Assembly (NCBI RefSeq): GCF_013386825.1
Contig: NZ_JACARC010000056.1
Coordinates: forward strand, 1 to 47,625
DNA from: Pseudomonas sp. IPO3778
GTDB taxonomy: Bacteria > Pseudomonadota > Gammaproteobacteria > Pseudomonadales > Pseudomonadaceae
DNA length: 47,625 nucleotides
Reading direction: 5' to 3'
This document shows, one piece after another, positions 7,203 through 15,713 of the stretch. Below the pieces are notes generated by a model. It saw only the letters and a program-made list of their open reading frames with translations, had not been told where the DNA came from and searched no databases. The position numbers were made by a program, and so were the translations under genes. Each line of letters begins with the position of its first letter. Position 1 is the stretch's first letter.

Positions 7203-8117
7203 TCAGTTCACGGCCTGCTCACGGGGTTGGGCTGCCCGTTGCAGTTGGGCGGCAATCAGGGTGTTCTTCAGTAAGTACGCAATGGTCATCGGCCCCACAC
7301 CCCCGGGCACCGGGGTGATCGCGCTGGCCACGGTGCGGGCGCTGGCGTAGTCCACGTCCCCCACCAGGCGCGTACCCGTGTCGGTGACGATGCGGTTGAT
7401 GCCCACGTCAATCACCACCGCGCCAGGCTTGAGCCAGCTGGCGTCGATCAGATGTGGCCGGCCTACGGCCGCGACGACGATGTCTGCCAGGCGGCACAAC
7501 GCCGGTGCGTCAACGCTGCGCGAGTGCACCACGCTGACCGAGCAGTGGGCCTGCAACAACAGGGTCGCCATGGGTTTGCCGACGATGTTCGAGCGGCCAA
7601 TCACCACGGCGTGCAAGCCGCTCAAGTCGCCGCAGGTTTCGTGCAGCAGGCGCATGCAGCCGCTGGGGGTGCAGGGCGTCAGCACTTCCAGGCCTTGCAC
7701 CAGCCCGCCGACGTTTTCGCGGTGAAAGCCGTCCACGTCCTTGATCGGGTCGATGGCGTGAATCACCGAGGCTTCGTCGATAGGCCCCGGCAGGGGCAAC
7801 TGCACCAGGATGCCGTTGACCGCAGGGTCGGCGTTCAGCCGGGCAATCAGCGCCAGCACCTGCGCCTGGCCGGCATCAGCCTCCAGCCGGTATTCAAGGG
7901 AGCGGATTCCGACTTCCTTGGCCCGCAGCAGTTTGTTGCGCACGTAGACCTGGCTGGCAGGGTCTTCACCCACCAGCACGACCGCCAGGGCCGGGTAGAT
8001 CTGCTGTGCGGCCAGCACCAGAACCTCTTCGCGAACTTCGTCGAGAACCTGGGCCGAGATGGCCTTGCCGTCGATATCGCGGGCAAGTACCGGGAAGGAG
8101 CTGGTCAAAAGCGTCAC
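7203..8117 (-). CDS. folD: FolD: methylene-THF dehydrogenase / methenyl-THF cyclohydrolase
   Basis: The 304-residue protein shows the FolD signatures: YVRNKLLRAKEVGI with the catalytic lysine (about residue 60), the NADP-binding VIGRSNIVGKPMATLLL (about 172) and PVPGGVGPMT near the C-terminus. It oxidises 5,10-methylene-THF to 10-formyl-THF. As the last gene of the amine operon it would process formaldehyde-derived one-carbon units, with PurU (13644-14510) releasing formate. Pseudomonads usually carry another housekeeping folD, so this is probably a dedicated paralogue; that cannot be tested here. Confidence 0.93.
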   Translation of the reverse strand: MTLLTSSFPVLARDIDGKAISAQVLDEVREEVLVLAAQQIYPALAVVLVGEDPASQVYVRNKLLRAKEVGIRSLEYRLEADAGQAQVLALIARLNADPAVNGILVQLPLPGPIDEASVIHAIDPIKDVDGFHRENVGGLVQGLEVLTPCTPSGCMRLLHETCGDLSGLHAVVIGRSNIVGKPMATLLLQAHCSVSVVHSRSVDAPALCRLADIVVAAVGRPHLIDASWLKPGAVVIDVGINRIVTDTGTRLVGDVDYASARTVASAITPVPGGVGPMTIAYLLKNTLIAAQLQRAAQPREQAVN

Positions 8118-8138
8118 CGTTGTCTGGAGAAGTAAAGG

Positions 8139-8162
8139 CGCTGAGGGATAAATCCCTCAGCG
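8139..8162. promoter_or_regulatory. Perfect intercistronic hairpin between permease gene and folD
   Basis: CGCTGAGGGAT and ATCCCTCAGCG are perfect 11-base complementary arms separated by AA. No T-run follows on the minus strand, so it is better read as an mRNA stabiliser, processing site or attenuator than as a strong terminator. Confidence 0.6.
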
Positions 8163-8180
8163 ATAGGCAGGCCAGGTCGC

Positions 8181-9860
8181 TCAGGCTACCAGTTGATGGC
8201 AGCCATACACCACCAGCACGCCGGCGATCAGCGTGGCATAGGGCAACCAGCCGGCGCGCTTTTGCCCCTCGTCGGCCTGGATATACAGGTCGTTGAGCAT
8301 GGCGGCGGGGAAGCGGCCCTTGTCCTGCACGTAATGGCGGAACAGGAACACCGGCAGGATCAACAGGGCCAGCAACAGGCCGGTCACCAGCGTGCCCGCG
8401 CCCCAGATATCGGCCCCCAGGCCCATGCACGCCAGGTTGACGAAGCTCAGCACGCCACCCGCCGCCAACAGCACGGTGGGGGCTTTGTACGGGCGCACCC
8501 AGTCGGGACGGTCCAGGCGGTGGATCCAGCCGGCATTCAGGTTAAGGAAGTTGAAGATGATGTAGCTGACGTTGGACGCCGCAAGCACAAACACGTAGTC
8601 GGACATCAGCAACAGCAGCAGGTTGAACGTCAGGTCAGTCCACATCGCCGCCGTGGGCGCACCGTGTTCGTTGGTGCGTCCCAGGTATTTGGGCAGCCAG
8701 CCATCCACCGACGCCTGGTACAGGGTGCGCGAGGAACCGGACATCGAGGTCATGATCGCCAGCAAGGTCGCCAGCACCAGCATGATCAGCACGATATTGG
8801 CGACCACCTTGCCACCGCCGATGCTGTCCGCCATGGCCTGGCCAACCCCCATGCCGCTGTAGATCGCCGGTGACAACAGGCCGCTGTACACCGCCGGGGT
8901 GACGATTGCGCCGCTGGCGTCAAGCACCGCCGGGGTCACCAGTTGGCCCAGCCCCAGGCTGCCTTGAAACGCCAGGGGCACCAGGGTGAACACCAGGATG
9001 CACAGCAGGCCGGCGTAGAAAATCGCCTTGAAGGTGTCGCGCTTGGGGTCTTTGAATTCCCGGGTGTAGCACACCGCCGTTTCAAACCCGTAGGTGGACC
9101 ACGCGGCCATAAACAGCCCGCCGGCCATCAGCGACCAGCCGGACATATCCCAGGGGCCATCGATCACTTGCCCGGCCGCATCATGGGCCAGGGGGTACAG
9201 CGGCAGGAAGTTGGCCTGGGCCGCATCCCCGGTGAACAACGGCACCACGCCCACCAGCAGCAAAGGAATCAGCGAGGTGACGCCCAGCACCAGGGTCAGG
9301 CGTGCCGAGCGCAGGATGCCGCCGTGCTGCACGGCAAACACCGTCAGCAGAATCAACAGGCCAATGCCGAAGGTCGCGTTGATCCGCAACGACAGCCCGC
9401 TCTTGATCCAGCCCAGGTCCAGCAGGGTCAGCTGCCAGGTGTTGATCAGTGCATCGGCGGGAAACAGCGCGGTCAGGATATAACCCGCCGCCAGCCCCGA
9501 ACCGATGGACAGCACCGGCGACCAGGCCAGCCAGTTGCACCACACCGAAACCGGTGCGATCAGCTTGCTGTAGCGCACCCAGGCCACCGCGCCGTACACC
9601 GAGGCACCGCCGGATTTGTGAGGGAACAACCCGGCAATCTCGGCGTAGGTAAAGGCCTGGATAAACCCGAACAGGATCGACACGATCCACACGATCCACG
9701 CCGGTTTACCCACCGTCGCAGCAATGGCGCCAATCGAGAACAACACCAGGGCAGGCACGCCGCTGGCGACCCAGAAGGCCCCGCGCCAATCGATCTTGCG
9801 GTGCAGGCTGCCCACCGGGCTGGCGGCCTGCGGTACGGCCTCGAACGTCGTTGCTTCCAT
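8181..9860 (-). CDS. APC-superfamily permease, putative methylated-amine transporter
   Basis: The 559-residue protein is an APC amino acid/amine permease: a soluble N-terminal tail (1-25), then 12 or more hydrophobic segments, with the conserved first-helix region FWVASGVPALVLFSIGAIAATVGKP and the second-third helix signature YAEIAGLFPHKSGGASVYGAVAWV. APC members import amino acids or amines. Its place in the operon between tdm and folD suggests TMA, TMAO, DMA or a related compound, but sequence alone does not fix the substrate. An 82-bp gap separates it from tdm upstream and a hairpin separates it from folD downstream. Confidence 0.85.
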   Translation of the reverse strand: MEATTFEAVPQAASPVGSLHRKIDWRGAFWVASGVPALVLFSIGAIAATVGKPAWIVWIVSILFGFIQAFTYAEIAGLFPHKSGGASVYGAVAWVRYSKLIAPVSVWCNWLAWSPVLSIGSGLAAGYILTALFPADALINTWQLTLLDLGWIKSGLSLRINATFGIGLLILLTVFAVQHGGILRSARLTLVLGVTSLIPLLLVGVVPLFTGDAAQANFLPLYPLAHDAAGQVIDGPWDMSGWSLMAGGLFMAAWSTYGFETAVCYTREFKDPKRDTFKAIFYAGLLCILVFTLVPLAFQGSLGLGQLVTPAVLDASGAIVTPAVYSGLLSPAIYSGMGVGQAMADSIGGGKVVANIVLIMLVLATLLAIMTSMSGSSRTLYQASVDGWLPKYLGRTNEHGAPTAAMWTDLTFNLLLLLMSDYVFVLAASNVSYIIFNFLNLNAGWIHRLDRPDWVRPYKAPTVLLAAGGVLSFVNLACMGLGADIWGAGTLVTGLLLALLILPVFLFRHYVQDKGRFPAAMLNDLYIQADEGQKRAGWLPYATLIAGVLVVYGCHQLVA

Positions 9861-9942
9861 CTTCGTATTCCCATGTCTGCATAGCGGTTAAGAGGGGCAA
9901 TCAAAGTGGGCAGTGAAAATGGGGTGGCGCACACAGGGGCGA

Positions 9943-12255
9943 TCAGCTGCGTACCCGGCTTTTGTCCGGGTCGTAGAAAATCGCTGCGCTGACCGTGGCG
10001 CTGATGCGCTTCTGCAGGCCATCGACTTTGCCAATCTCAAGTACCGTGCCGGGCTCGGCGCAGACCACGTCCACCCGGCATAACGCAATGTTGCTGGCCA
10101 GCAGCGGGGAGCGGCAGGCACTGGTAATGACCCCGACCCGGGCCCGGCCCTGGTACACCGGGTCGCCATGGTGCGCGGCCTCGTTGCCGCTCAATTGCAG
10201 GCCGACAAGCATGTGGCTGGGGTGGGCACTGCGCCGCAACAGGGCGTCGCGACCGATGAAATCATCGGTTTTGCTTTTCAGCGGTACGCTGAACCCGATA
10301 CCCGCCTCGAACGGGTCGGTCTGGTCGCTGAACTCGTAGCCGGCAAAAATCAGCCCGGCTTCGATGCGCAGCAGGTCCAGGGCTTCCAGGCCCAGGGGCA
10401 CCAGGCCCAAGGGCTCGCCGAGTTGCCAGAGGCGGTCCCACACCCGTTCTGCATCCTCGGGGTGGCACCACACTTCGTAACCCAGCTCGCCGGTGTAGCC
10501 GGTGCGCGAAATCATCAACGGGCAGCCGTCGAAGCCGTCCAGCCGGCCCACCAGAAAGCGGAACCAGCCCAGGCCTTCCAGGCTCGGTTGGGTGGGCGGC
10601 GTCCAGACCATCTGTTTCAGCAGCTCGCGGCTCAGCGGTCCTTGCACCGCCAGGTTGTGGATCTGCTCGCTGGCGGACTTGATCCACACCTTCATGCCCA
10701 GTCGCAGTGCCTGCTCCCGCAGCCAGACCCCGGCGTAATCCTCGCCGCAGATCCAGCGGAAATTGTCCGGCCCCAGGCGCAGCAAGGTGCCGTCGTCGAG
10801 CATGCCGCCGTGGGGATGGCACATGGCGGAATACACCACCTGGCCCACCGCCAGGCGCCGCACGTCGCGGGTCAAGCAGTACTGCAACAGGCTCTCGGCG
10901 TCGGGGCCGATGATCTCGAATTTGCGCAGGGCCGTCAGGTCCATCACCGCCACCCGCTCGCGGCAACCTAAGTATTCCTCGGTCGCGCCGTAGCCGTCGT
11001 AGCGCAACGGCAGCCACCAGTTGCGGTAGTCGGTGAAGCTGCCGGTAAGGCGGCTTGTGCGTGAGTGGAACCCGGACTCACGGGTCAGAATCGGGTCGGC
11101 ATCGGCCGTGGTTCGAGTGCTCATGGCGATGGAAAAACGCTCCTGCTCGCGGTAGAGACGGACATGAATATCCGTCGGGTTCCAGCCATTGGCCGGGTCG
11201 ATGTCATCCGGGCACGAGGTACTGCCACACAACAGGTCGGTCATGGCCCGCAGCAGCACGTAATCACCGGGCCGCGACCAGGGCTCGTCCAGGGTCATCT
11301 GCTGGTGCGCATCAATGCCGGTGTTGAAGAAGAAATTGATCGCCGGCCAGCCGTTGCGCGCCTGCACACCGTGGGGCGCCAGGACCCGGCTGAGGTTGTC
11401 GCTGCAGTTGTCGTGCCCGAAATAGCCATGGGTCTCGTAGTAGCGTGCCGCACAGGCCAGGGCGAAGGAATCGTGGCGGCCGACGGTGTCTTGCACCACC
11501 TCCAGCATGGGCTGCATGTTCCGGTCGAAAAACTTCGAGAACAGCCCGGGTGCCGGGTAAGCGCTGCCGTTCAGCGTGCGGGTGACGGTCTGGTCCAGGT
11601 CCAGTTCCACGCCGCGGTCCAGGGCCCGGCGGTCGAGGGCGACGAAGTCCGAGCACTGGCGGCCCGCGACGTCCAGCACCTGCACGTACTGGCCCTTGGC
11701 GACGGTGTAGCTGTGGGCCGTGCCGGCGCGCAAGGTGAACTCGTCCAGCACTTCGCCCAACGGCTCGGGCAGGGCGGGCACCAGCAGCGGCGAAGGGTTG
11801 GCCCGTGTCACCCGCAGGCGCAGTTCGCTGGGCCGGTATTGGCTGTCCACGGCGGTGGGCCCGGCGGGGGCGGCGACAATCACCAGCAGCGGGTCATGGG
11901 CGATAAAAAGCCGGGCGTGGCCGGCCGGGCTGTCGGCGTCCCACAACGAGGCGGCGAGGGGCAATTGCTGGGGGTCGATGCCGCGCCGGTTGAGCGCCTG
12001 GCCGATGCGCCCGGAGACGCCACAGGCCGTTGAACCGTGCAGGCCCCAACTGGCCAAGGCGCTGCGCCCGCCGGCGTCGAGGGCCAGCAGTTCGCAGGTT
12101 TGCCGGCCTTCGACGTCGATCACTTGCAGGCTGTCGCCGGGCTGTAAATCCACCAGGGTGACTCCGCCGGCGGCCACGCGGTAGCGTTCCAGGTTCGGTG
12201 CTCGGGCGAACAGCCCGGGTTCGTGCGGACGGGAAACACGCGGTGAGTTCATCAT
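9943..12255 (-). CDS. tdm: Trimethylamine N-oxide demethylase Tdm
   Basis: The 770-residue protein has the Tdm architecture. The N-terminal half is DUF1989-like (about 20-380) and the C-terminal half is a folate-binding GcvT domain (about 400-765, with SRTGYTGELGYEVWCHP). Tdm splits TMAO into dimethylamine and formaldehyde, and the GcvT part can pass formaldehyde to tetrahydrofolate. Cysteines 268, 284 and 348 lie in the second DUF1989 unit and are the likely zinc ligands, as reported for Methylocella silvestris Tdm. The DUF1989 part is internally duplicated: residues 40-59 and 187-206 share the pattern VQVxDVxGRQ. Only the second unit keeps the cysteines. The start overlaps the tmm stop by one base (TGATG). 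Confidence 0.88.
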   Translation of the reverse strand: MMNSPRVSRPHEPGLFARAPNLERYRVAAGGVTLVDLQPGDSLQVIDVEGRQTCELLALDAGGRSALASWGLHGSTACGVSGRIGQALNRRGIDPQQLPLAASLWDADSPAGHARLFIAHDPLLVIVAAPAGPTAVDSQYRPSELRLRVTRANPSPLLVPALPEPLGEVLDEFTLRAGTAHSYTVAKGQYVQVLDVAGRQCSDFVALDRRALDRGVELDLDQTVTRTLNGSAYPAPGLFSKFFDRNMQPMLEVVQDTVGRHDSFALACAARYYETHGYFGHDNCSDNLSRVLAPHGVQARNGWPAINFFFNTGIDAHQQMTLDEPWSRPGDYVLLRAMTDLLCGSTSCPDDIDPANGWNPTDIHVRLYREQERFSIAMSTRTTADADPILTRESGFHSRTSRLTGSFTDYRNWWLPLRYDGYGATEEYLGCRERVAVMDLTALRKFEIIGPDAESLLQYCLTRDVRRLAVGQVVYSAMCHPHGGMLDDGTLLRLGPDNFRWICGEDYAGVWLREQALRLGMKVWIKSASEQIHNLAVQGPLSRELLKQMVWTPPTQPSLEGLGWFRFLVGRLDGFDGCPLMISRTGYTGELGYEVWCHPEDAERVWDRLWQLGEPLGLVPLGLEALDLLRIEAGLIFAGYEFSDQTDPFEAGIGFSVPLKSKTDDFIGRDALLRRSAHPSHMLVGLQLSGNEAAHHGDPVYQGRARVGVITSACRSPLLASNIALCRVDVVCAEPGTVLEIGKVDGLQKRISATVSAAIFYDPDKSRVRS

Positions 12256-13622
12256 CAGCCGACCGACTTGATAGGCGTCGCGGGCTCGCCCAGGTACGCC
12301 GCCATCGAGTCATCCAGCGCTTGCAGCCACGGCGTGTGGTGGGGCGGCGATTGGGTGCCGGTCATCAACGAACGGTAGGACTTGTCCCGATAGCCCATGA
12401 TGTTTTCCGCCTTGTCGTGCTTCCAGTGCAGGAAGGTTTCGTTGACGGCGGCGATGTCGAAATTCGGGTAGTCGGTAGCGTCCACCAGGTGCTGGATGTA
12501 GGCGCCCTGGTACTCGAACATCTGCTGGTTGGTTTCCAGGGTCTGTTCCCGTGCGTGCCATTGCTGGCTGTCGGCGACCATCTCGGCCTGGCCGGGCAAC
12601 GGGATGCGCCCCAGGATCACATCGCGGGCATACCAGGCCTGGGCATCGAACATGTTGAAGGAGTACCACTGGTCCTGCATGCCGAGGTAAATCAGGCGCG
12701 GGTTGGGTTCCCAGAACACGCCCTTGTAGAGGTTCATCGGCCACAGGCGGTTGTCGGTCTTCAGGCTCAGCTCGTCCGGCAGGAACGGGAAGTGATGCTT
12801 GTAGCCGGTGCACAGGATCACCGCGTCGATGTGCTTGCTGCTGCCGTCGACGAAGTACGCGCGGTTGTTTTCCAGGCGTTGCAACAGCGGTTTTTCTTCC
12901 CAGTTGTCGGGCCAGGCATAGCCCATCGGCGCGGTGCGGTAGCAACTGGTGATACTGCGGGCGCCATATTTGTAGCATTGCGAGCCGATGTCCTCGGCCG
13001 AATAGCTGCTGCCGACAATCAGCAGGTCCTTGTCCTTGAACTCCAGGGCTTCGCGAAAATCATGGGCATGCAGAATGCGCCCGGCGAACTGTTCGAAACC
13101 GTCGAAGTACGGGACCTTGGGCGTGGAAAAGTGGCCGCAGGCGTTGATCACGTAATCGAATTCTTCAGAGGTCAGGGTGTCGCTGTTGTAGTCGTGGGCC
13201 TGCAGGGTGAAGCGCTGGGTCTGGTGGTCGAAGGTGACTTGGCGCACCACATTATTGAAGCGGATGTAGTCGCGCACGCCGGCTTTTTCCACCCGGCCCT
13301 TGATGTAGTCCCACAGCACCTCCCGGGGCGGGTAGGAACCGATGGGCCGGCCAAAATGTTCTTCAAAGGTGTAGTCGGCAAACTCCAGGCATTCCTTGGG
13401 GCCGTTGGACCACAAGTAGCGGTACATGCTGCCGTGCACCGGTTCGCCGTTCTCGTCCAGGCCGGTGCGCCAGGTGTAGTTCCACATGCCGCCCCAGTCC
13501 TGCTGTTTCTCGAAGCACACCAGTTCGGGAATGGCGGCGCCCTGGTCGCGGGCCGACTGGAAGGCGCGAAGTTGAGCCATGCCGCACGGGCCGGCGCCGA
13601 TGATTGCTACACGTAGAGTCAT
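12255..13622 (-). CDS. tmm: Trimethylamine monooxygenase Tmm (class B flavin monooxygenase)
   Basis: The 455-residue protein oxidises trimethylamine to TMAO using NADPH and O2. Visible motifs are the FAD fingerprint GAGPCG (9-14), the FMO signature FAGRILHAHDF (179-189), the NADPH fingerprint around GSSYSAED (204-211) and the Tmm-typical stretch MYRYLWSNGPKE (66-77). Tyr207 sits where structurally studied bacterial Tmm enzymes have a key active-site tyrosine. The length matches the family (about 445-460). It lies between purU and tdm, so substrate oxidation and product demethylation are encoded back to back. Confidence 0.92.
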   Translation of the reverse strand: MTLRVAIIGAGPCGMAQLRAFQSARDQGAAIPELVCFEKQQDWGGMWNYTWRTGLDENGEPVHGSMYRYLWSNGPKECLEFADYTFEEHFGRPIGSYPPREVLWDYIKGRVEKAGVRDYIRFNNVVRQVTFDHQTQRFTLQAHDYNSDTLTSEEFDYVINACGHFSTPKVPYFDGFEQFAGRILHAHDFREALEFKDKDLLIVGSSYSAEDIGSQCYKYGARSITSCYRTAPMGYAWPDNWEEKPLLQRLENNRAYFVDGSSKHIDAVILCTGYKHHFPFLPDELSLKTDNRLWPMNLYKGVFWEPNPRLIYLGMQDQWYSFNMFDAQAWYARDVILGRIPLPGQAEMVADSQQWHAREQTLETNQQMFEYQGAYIQHLVDATDYPNFDIAAVNETFLHWKHDKAENIMGYRDKSYRSLMTGTQSPPHHTPWLQALDDSMAAYLGEPATPIKSVG

Positions 13623-13643
13623 GAGCGTGCCTCCTGAAGGGGT

Positions 13644-14510
13644 TCAGCGAAAGATCACTGTCTTGTCCTGGTTGATGAACACCCGGTGCTCCAGGTGGTA
13701 TTTCAGGGCTTTGGAAAGGGCGACGGTTTCGGTGTCGCGGCCAATGGCGACCAGCGAGTCGGGCAGGTGGGTGTGGTCCACGCGCTGGATTTCCTGCTCG
13801 ATGATCGGGCCTTCGTCGAGGTCGCTGGTGACGTAGTGGGCGGTGGCGCCGATCAGCTTCACGCCACGGTCGTAGGCCTGGTGATAGGGCTTGGCGCCCT
13901 TGAACCCGGGCAGGAACGAGTGATGGATATTGATCGCCCGCCCCGACAGCTGTTGGCACAGGCCATCGGACAGAATCTGCATGTAGCGGGCGAGCACCAC
14001 CAGGTCGGTCTGGGTGTCCTCGACGATGCGCATCAACTCGGCCTCCTGGCTGGCCTTGGTGTCTTTGGTGATGGGCAGGTAGATGAAGCGAATGCCTTCG
14101 CGTTCGGCCATGGCCCGCAGGTCCAGGTGGTTGGAGACCACGGCGGTGATGTGCATGTCCATCTCGCCCTTGCGGTGGCGGTAGAGCAGGTCGGTGAGGC
14201 AATGGTCGAACTTGCTGACCATCAGCAGCACCCGGGTGGGCTGGCGCGAGCTGAACAACTGCCAGTGCATGTCGAAGCCGCCGGCGAGGTCGCCCAGGCC
14301 TTCGCGCAGGGCGCCGATATCACCGCTGACCCCGGTGTTGAAACGGAACACCGCACGCATGAAAAACTGCCCGGTGAACTCGTCGTCAAACTGCGCCAGC
14401 TCACTGATGTAGCACTGCTGTTGGGCCAGGCAAGCGCTGATCGCTGCGACAATCCCGGACGCCGCCGGGCAGGTGATCTTGAGAATGTAATGTTCGCGGG
14501 AGGCGTCCAT
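13644..14510 (-). CDS. purU: Formyltetrahydrofolate deformylase PurU
   Basis: The 288-residue enzyme hydrolyses 10-formyl-THF to formate and THF. It has an N-terminal ACT domain (about 5-85, starting YILKITCPAASGIVAAISA) and a formyltransferase-like catalytic domain with INIHHSFLPGFKGAKPYHQA (about 200-219) and the aspartate region TSDLDEGPIIEQ. I chose the ATG at 14510, preceded by AGGAG, rather than the longer frame from 14582. In this operon it would drain formyl units from amine demethylation and regenerate folate. The gap to gcvT-like is 31 bp and to tmm 21 bp. Confidence 0.92.
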   Translation of the reverse strand: MDASREHYILKITCPAASGIVAAISACLAQQQCYISELAQFDDEFTGQFFMRAVFRFNTGVSGDIGALREGLGDLAGGFDMHWQLFSSRQPTRVLLMVSKFDHCLTDLLYRHRKGEMDMHITAVVSNHLDLRAMAEREGIRFIYLPITKDTKASQEAELMRIVEDTQTDLVVLARYMQILSDGLCQQLSGRAINIHHSFLPGFKGAKPYHQAYDRGVKLIGATAHYVTSDLDEGPIIEQEIQRVDHTHLPDSLVAIGRDTETVALSKALKYHLEHRVFINQDKTVIFR

Positions 14511-14541
14511 CGAAAGCTCCTGAAATAAAGTGAAGGAAGGC

Positions 14542-15672
14542 TCAGCCCTTGGCCGTGCGCTTGGTTTTTTCCGGGTCGTCAAACGGCAGGGCGTGGGTCA
14601 GGGCCGTGCCTTCAAGGCTGCCGCGCACCTGCACCGCAATGCCGGGCTCGGAGCAGGCGACGCTCATGCGCGCGATGGCCATCGAGCGTTTAGTGAGGCG
14701 CGAATACATGCCACAGGTGACCACGCCGACTTGCTGACCGCCTTGCCACAGGGTGTCGCCGGCCTCGGCCGGGCGTACGCCGTCGAGCAGCACCCCGGTG
14801 ATCTTGAAGCGCTCCTGGCCGCGCAGGCGCAGGTGTTCTTCGGCGCCGCGAAAGGCTTGTTTGCCAGGGGAGACGGTAAAGTCCAGGCCCATTTCCCAGA
14901 GGGTGTCGCCGGCCTTTTGATCGGCGAAGGGGTACATCTGCGAGTTGTCGTAGGGGAAAAACATCAGCGAGCTTTCCACCCGCAGCCAGTCCAGGGCGGT
15001 GAAGGCGCACGGGATAATCCCCAGGCTCGCGCCCTGTTCGAGGATGGTGTCCCACAGCGCCGGCGCGTCGGCTGCCTTGCAGAAAATCTCGTAGCCGCGC
15101 TCGCCGGTGTAGCCGGTGCGGGAGATCATCACCGGGCGGTCGAACAGGCGGGTTTGCAGGTGGTGGAAATACGGCAACTGGCGGATGCCGGGCACGTGCT
15201 CGGCGAGAAAGTCCACCGCCAGCGGGCCTTGCAGCGACAGGTCGTGCAGGTCGTCGTCGAACAGCACCGCCACTTGCCGGCCCTGGGCGGAACGCACCAG
15301 CATTTCATGCCCGGTGCCGGCGCCGTGCACCACCATGAAGGCGTTGGGGCCGGTGCGGTAGACGATGCAGTCATCGACGAATTTGCCGTCCTCGTCGAGC
15401 ATCGAGGCGTACACCGATTTGCCGGGGTAGAGCTTGGCGATGTCGCGGGTGGTCGCCCACTGCAACAGGCTCTCGGCGTGCGGCCCCACGTAGTGGACTT
15501 TTTTCAGCCCCGACACGTCCATCAGCCCGGCGCGGGTGCGGATCGCCTGGTGGTGGTCGGCCAGCTCGCTGCTGTAGGTCCAGGCGGTGCCCATGCCGTT
15601 CCAGTCTTCGAGGTTCGAGCCGAGGGCGCGGTGCCGCTCGGCCAATGCAGAAATACGCCATGATTGGGTCAT
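14542..15672 (-). CDS. GcvT-family folate-dependent aminomethyltransferase-like protein (DmmD-like)
   Basis: The 376-residue protein is a stand-alone GcvT/DMGDH-C fold protein with SRTGYTGERGYEIF (about 190) and folate-pocket features, similar to the C-terminal half of the neighbouring Tdm. It is probably not the glycine-cleavage T-protein, because no gcvH or gcvP is present. In other bacteria a folate-binding gene of this type accompanies the dimethylamine monooxygenase genes, so I infer it captures the formaldehyde released from DMA as methylene-THF. The start at 15672 (ACATGACC after AAGGACC) is preferred to an upstream in-frame codon at 15744 that overlaps the preceding gene. Confidence 0.8.
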   Translation of the reverse strand: MTQSWRISALAERHRALGSNLEDWNGMGTAWTYSSELADHHQAIRTRAGLMDVSGLKKVHYVGPHAESLLQWATTRDIAKLYPGKSVYASMLDEDGKFVDDCIVYRTGPNAFMVVHGAGTGHEMLVRSAQGRQVAVLFDDDLHDLSLQGPLAVDFLAEHVPGIRQLPYFHHLQTRLFDRPVMISRTGYTGERGYEIFCKAADAPALWDTILEQGASLGIIPCAFTALDWLRVESSLMFFPYDNSQMYPFADQKAGDTLWEMGLDFTVSPGKQAFRGAEEHLRLRGQERFKITGVLLDGVRPAEAGDTLWQGGQQVGVVTCGMYSRLTKRSMAIARMSVACSEPGIAVQVRGSLEGTALTHALPFDDPEKTKRTAKG

Positions 15673-15713
15673 GTGAGGGTCCTTTGGGTAAAAAGAGAGC
15701 CGGGAAATGAGGC

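Larger units (their letters stand above)
6882..7229. repeat. 174-bp tandem duplication spanning amt tail, REP and folD tail
   Basis: Unit 1 (6882-7055) and unit 2 (7056-7229) align with a period of exactly 174 bp. Each holds a copy of the last codons of amt (CAACCACTGA at 6882 and 7056), the phrase CCTGCTGAATAAACACCGAT, a full REP doublet and the last codons of folD on the other strand (intact at 7203-7229, decayed at 7029-7055). The duplication therefore copied the whole junction between two convergent genes. Apart from this, the 311-bp gap 6892-7202 holds nothing. Confidence 0.85.

Noticed and set aside
9943..12255. Two fused genes or a sequencing fusion (DUF1989 plus GcvT)
   Set aside because: This two-part architecture and length are normal for TMAO demethylase.
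14542..15672. Glycine-cleavage T protein (gcvT)
   Set aside because: No gcvH, gcvP or lipoate genes are nearby and the neighbours are dimethylamine monooxygenase genes, so only the fold name is kept.
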